This document shows, in pieces, positions 19,037 through 22,142 of a stretch of DNA of 22,142 nt. The DNA is from Sporodiniella umbellata. Lineage: Eukaryota > Mucoromycota > Mucoromycetes > Mucorales > Rhizopodaceae. Where the stretch lies: contig JAIXMR010000180.1 of assembly GCA_025677835.1 (NCBI GenBank), positions 1 to 22,142 on the forward strand, in the 5' to 3' direction. The translations under genes were made by a program, and so were the position numbers. The notes below the pieces were generated by a model. It was not told the origin of the DNA. It saw only the letters and a program-made list of their open reading frames with translations, and ran no database searches. Positions within the stretch are counted from its first letter, which is position 1. Each line of letters opens with the position of its first letter.

Positions 19037-21173
19037 TCACTTTTTACAGACATGAGAAGGAAACCAACCGGAGGCAGAGCTTCGGGGACCACTTCCATAC
19101 CACCATTGTTCTTTCTGGTGTGAGGTGACAAGCCAGATCTGGATGGGATCTCCTTTTTTGACCTTGACATGTTCTTTTGTTTCGTAATCCACCAAAGCCA
19201 CCACTTCGAGTACAGGTTGATCAAAGATGCCTTCGGTTTCAATGGTTTCGGTACCATGCAAGAAATCAGCCCAGCTCATGACAGCTTCTTCTTGTTTTTT
19301 TTCTTTGGTTGTTTGCAGCAGAGGTCGCCAGGCCAGTTCTCTTTGTTTCCAGAAAAAGGCCTGGATGCCCACAAATTCGTCCAGAATGATATCGAAATAA
19401 CTCGAGGCCAGGTTTAAAAACAATGGCAGTTCTTCTAAAAGATGACTGTTCAAAGAATGATACGCTTCGGTCGACACCTGCAGTGGTTTGTCCGGCACTT
19501 CCCCTCGGGCGGTGATATGACACGCTCGATCGTAATCAATCCATTTTCGATTTCTTTTCTGAATGATCAGCGTAGGATTCTTGAATAATTTCAGAAAGGC
19601 TTCGATACGGTCACATACTGAGACTTGAATCATCGCCTCCTAGAAAGGTGGGTTAGAAAACCCTGTAGGTATAAAGAGGCTCTACCGTAACAGCAAGATC
19701 TTTGGCCATCTGTTGTTGTAACGTGCTTTGTTTCCCAAAAGCGATCAAAAAGCCCTCTAGATTGTCGTGGCCCTCCTTAAGTAGGGCGAACCAGTGCAAG
19801 ACCTCCTTTTCAAACTCTTTGGCTTTCTGTTGTCGTTCTTCGAATTGTCGATAAATCTCATTGAAAACCATATCTTGTGTATCCATCGAAGGGTTTCTTT
19901 TCAAATGTACCTTACGTGTCCATCGTTTGTTGAGACCGTGGCTGAAAAGAAAAGATGAATTCATCGCTTACTTTACTATCTTGTATACTTACACAACCTA
20001 ATAAACAATCAGATGGGTTGAATACACTCTATAGCTATACATACCTTTTTCTTGTGGTCGTTTACCAAGAGCTGTTCAACAATGTCCTTTCGCTTCTTAA
20101 TTTCATTGATATGGTCCGCTACTAACTCAAGTGTATGGTGGATGAATACTAAAGATTCATAAGCAACGTCATCTTCGGCCGTATAAGATAAGATTTCTTT
20201 AAACAGTAAAGGATACTTGAGTATTCTCTGTACAGGCTTGATCAACAAACTAGGTAAATCCCAAGATTTGGTTCTACCCTGAATTGTTTGTGTACAAGTC
20301 TTTATACAAAACATGAGTGCTCTCTTTTCTGTTTATAACCTATAGATATATAGTTTACCTTGAAGTAATCCTGAACTTCTTTATTCGTTTGGGTCAGCTC
20401 TTGTAACTTATGGAGAGCATCTTTATGCCTTTTACAGTAATCAGCATAAACAACTTCTATAGAGCCCATCTAAATAAACATAGTCCACACACAAACACAC
20501 ACACACACACAGCCCCCCCTTTTTTTTTAATATAAAATTTAGATTATCAAATGCAAGTTTTTTTTTTTTTTTTCTTCTTTTTTTTTTTTTTTTTTTTACC
20601 ATGGTTGAAAACAAAAGACAAAGAGGACGTAAATCTTCGACAGACAAAGCGCTCAAATGAAACAGGAAATCATGCTCGAATAACAAGAGTTCATTGAGAT
20701 TAAGAAAGATTTGTTTTTTTTGGAATGCATTCAAAGGCGCCTGTGCATAATAAATCTCTTGTACCAGTCTGAGATCGGCGTCGTACTCTTTTTCAGTCTC
20801 GATCAATTCTTGCACCACCCGGGCTCGTTTCTTTGGATTGCTTTTTTTGGGTGACCCTAAAAGACGTGGGCTGATGGACGATTGCGTGGACGAGAGACTC
20901 GAACCTGTCGTCGAACGCTGGATGATCAAAGGTAGTGTGGGTGAGGAAGAAGAGGTTGACACCACCGTTTTGTTGAGCTTCTTCTCTTTAATCCAATACA
21001 GTGTGCTGGCCCAACTCTCTCCTGCCGTTGTATCCTAATAAAGTCATCAGCACCTCTCGCTACAAACGTATAGAAAACAGTCTACTTGCCATCGGGTGAA
21101 TGGTCTCTTTATAAATCTTGGTTTTTAACAAGCTAAAAGACGTTTCAATCAAAGCGTTCTTGGGTTCCATCAT
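19037..21173 (-). CDS. RhoGEF with DH, BAR and SH3 domains
   Basis: A guanine-nucleotide exchange factor that activates a Rho-family GTPase (often Cdc42) at membranes. The domain order matches the animal DNMBP/ARHGEF37-38 group. Exons are 21173-21086, 21021-20600, 20469-20359, 20299-20045, 19997-19993, 19941-19686 and 19639-19037, giving 579 aa. After a serine-rich N-terminus the DH domain spans about 95-285 (VVQELIETEKEYDADL; LPSLLIKPVQRILKYPLLFK is the conserved exchange helix). A BAR-type helical region follows at about 295-490 (HGLNKRWTRKV, FEERQQKAKEFEKEVLHWF, ELPLFLNLASSYFDIILDEF). The C-terminal SH3 lies at 522-578 (VVALVDYET, EQWWYG, SGWFPSHV). There is no PH domain; BAR replaces it. 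A 5-nt exon (19993-19997) is needed to keep the frame. The start could be either of two adjacent ATGs (21173 or 21170). Confidence 0.9.
19993..19997 (-). other. Putative 5-nt micro-exon of the RhoGEF gene
   Basis: Exon 4 ends in phase 0 (AAG/GTATGT, 20045) while the next long exon needs two bases before it (CAG/C CAC GGT, 19941). Between them the minus strand reads TTTATTAG/GTTGT/GTAAGT, so GTTGT is flanked by a strong acceptor and donor and supplies five bases. The junction becomes KKVVHGLNKRW. The flanking introns are 47 and 51 nt. Confidence 0.55.
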
Positions 21174-21524
21174 TGAATAAAAGAAAAAAAAAAAAAAAAA
21201 AAAAAAAAGGCTCTCTAAACAGAAAACAAAGATGTATAATTTATATACACAACAAGGGGTAACAGGAGTGAGCGTGTACAGAAAAGAAAGTATGATTCCT
21301 GCTTTTCGTTTAGGGGGAGAGAGAGAGGAGGAAAAAGCAAATAAAAAAGGAGAAAGCGAAATATTAGGGGGTGAAAAGAGGCGTGTTTTGATAGAGTACG
21401 AAAAAAAAAATAGACACATTTGCCCTGCATAACACAAGTGTCTAGGCCAGAAATAAATCAATTAAACCGTCTTTTTATAGATAATAATAATAATAATATA
21501 CACAATAAGATGTCAATGTCTAAA
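21174..21524. promoter_or_regulatory. RhoGEF upstream region
   Basis: The spacer between the RhoGEF start and the 3' end of the RPS14 gene. It starts with an A run (21184-21208), then a purine-rich stretch (21313-21410) that is pyrimidine-rich on the transcribed strand, and an (ATA)n tract (21482-21499). The overlapping open frames here are pyrimidine- or purine-tract translations, not genes. Confidence 0.45.
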
Positions 21525-21530
21525 TTTATT
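21525..21530 (-). terminator. Poly(A) signal AATAAA, RPS14
   Basis: TTTATT on the plus strand gives AATAAA on the minus strand about 100 nt after the RPS14 stop (21630-21628). A short CA repeat (21539-21550) lies between them. Confidence 0.45.
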
Positions 21531-21627
21531 TTGTTTTACACACACACACAAACATAGACATACTCATCCACATATTTAAGATTTCACCAAATAAATGAAA
21601 ACAAAAATAATACAAAAAGGAAGCTCT

Positions 21628-21911
21628 TTACAAACGACGACCGCGACGACCACCCTTTCTACGAGTAGAGTCAGTAGGGATGGGGGTAACGTCTTCAATA
21701 CGGCCGATACGCATGCCAGCACGAGCCAAGGCACGAAGAGCGGCTTGTCCACCAGGACCGGGGGTTTTAGTACCAGTACCACCAGTGGCTCTGAGCTTGA
21801 TGTGAAGGGCGTTGATACCGAGTTCCTTACATTTGGCAGCTACTTGTTGGGCAGCCAACATAGCAGCATAAGGAGAAGATTCATCACGATCAGCCTTGAC
21901 TTGCATACCAC
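21628..21911 (-). CDS. RPS14: 40S ribosomal protein uS11 (RPS14), last exon only
   Basis: A small-subunit protein of the platform that contacts 18S rRNA near the mRNA exit. Only the C-terminal exon is in the window: about 94 residues from [20 protein letters not shown] to the very basic end [14 protein letters not shown]. Family hallmarks are [39 protein letters not shown] and [17 protein letters not shown]. The exon starts at 21911 after an AAAAG acceptor, in phase 1 (the split codon is GGT of the conserved TGGM segment). The N-terminal third, with the start codon, lies beyond the right edge, upstream of an intron that is at least 231 nt. Strong codon bias fits a ribosomal protein. Confidence 0.95.
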
Positions 21912-22142
21912 CTTTTAAAATAAAATAAAAAATAATGGATTAATAAACTACACACAGGCTTATACTAGGAGGGGGATGTGTTCAGATGATAAACAAAATG
22001 AACACACGCCGCTCAGAAACAAGCTTTGGTCATCTCTATCTGTCTCTTCTTTAAAGAAAATAAACAGATAAAAATCCCAAAAGGATGTTAATGGCATAGC
22101 CTTTCATTCTTTATATATAGATGAAAGAGTGTCTCCTCTCTA
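21912..22142 (-). other. 3' part of a long RPS14 intron
   Basis: No RPS14 coding sequence is found between the acceptor at 21912 and the right edge, so this is intron of at least 231 nt. Nearly all other introns inside coding sequence in this window are 36-113 nt. The segment nearest the exon is A/T-rich. The interior has some higher-GC sequence (21960-22040), which I could not assign to an RNA gene. Confidence 0.6.

Noticed and set aside
21960..22035. Possible C/D-box snoRNA on the minus strand in the RPS14 intron (GATGAC, two CTGA motifs).
   Set aside because: The C box is imperfect, no terminal stem brackets the boxes, and I could not match the sequence before either CTGA to a known rRNA target.

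Overview
This is nuclear DNA of a filamentous fungus. Mucoromycota, probably Mucorales, is my best guess. The reasons are many short introns (about 35-130 bp) with GTAAGT-like donors and, in several, a CTAAC-type branch point; A/T-rich spacers full of long A or T runs; and compact genes with small spacers. The placement rests on this overall look, not on a marker gene. There is no operon, CRISPR array, transposon, prophage or biosynthetic cluster, and no rRNA or tRNA gene that I could recognise. I assembled all splice models by eye from donor and acceptor signals, reading phase and family similarity. In every multi-exon model the exon lengths add up to a continuous frame.

Left part (1-7050). 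A two-exon gene of unknown function runs off the left edge on the minus strand (start at 619). Next is importin alpha (minus, 3689-1824, five exons). It shares a divergent spacer with the mitochondrial succinyl-CoA ligase alpha subunit LSC1 (plus, 4513-5817, six exons). Ribosomal protein eL28 follows (plus, 6509-7033, three exons), probably behind an intron in its 5' leader.

Middle (7235-11220). A seven-exon minus-strand gene encodes the ER GPI-inositol deacylase PGAP1/Bst1 (about 1017 aa). Facing away from it across a spacer of about 200 bp is a four-exon model for a 68-residue protein with a C-terminal hydrophobic segment.

Right part (11228-22142). About 1.3 kb without a gene precedes a ten-exon F-BAR/RhoGAP protein (12571-15314). 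Then come a small PH-domain protein (16536-17255), eIF5A (minus, 18245-17716, with a probable 5'-leader intron), a DH-BAR-SH3 Rho guanine-nucleotide exchange factor (minus, 21173-19037, with a likely 5-nt micro-exon), and the last coding exon of ribosomal protein uS11/RPS14 (minus, 21911-21628).

Most genes are housekeeping: nuclear import, TCA cycle, GPI-anchor remodelling and translation. The one thematic grouping is a RhoGAP, a PH protein and a RhoGEF within about 8.6 kb. The GAP and the GEF are opposing Rho-GTPase regulators, each carries a BAR-superfamily membrane-binding domain, and the GAP tail has SH3-ligand motifs. I found no clearly new biological system. The best leads are the two unrecognised spliced genes, the micro-exon and the Rho-regulator grouping.
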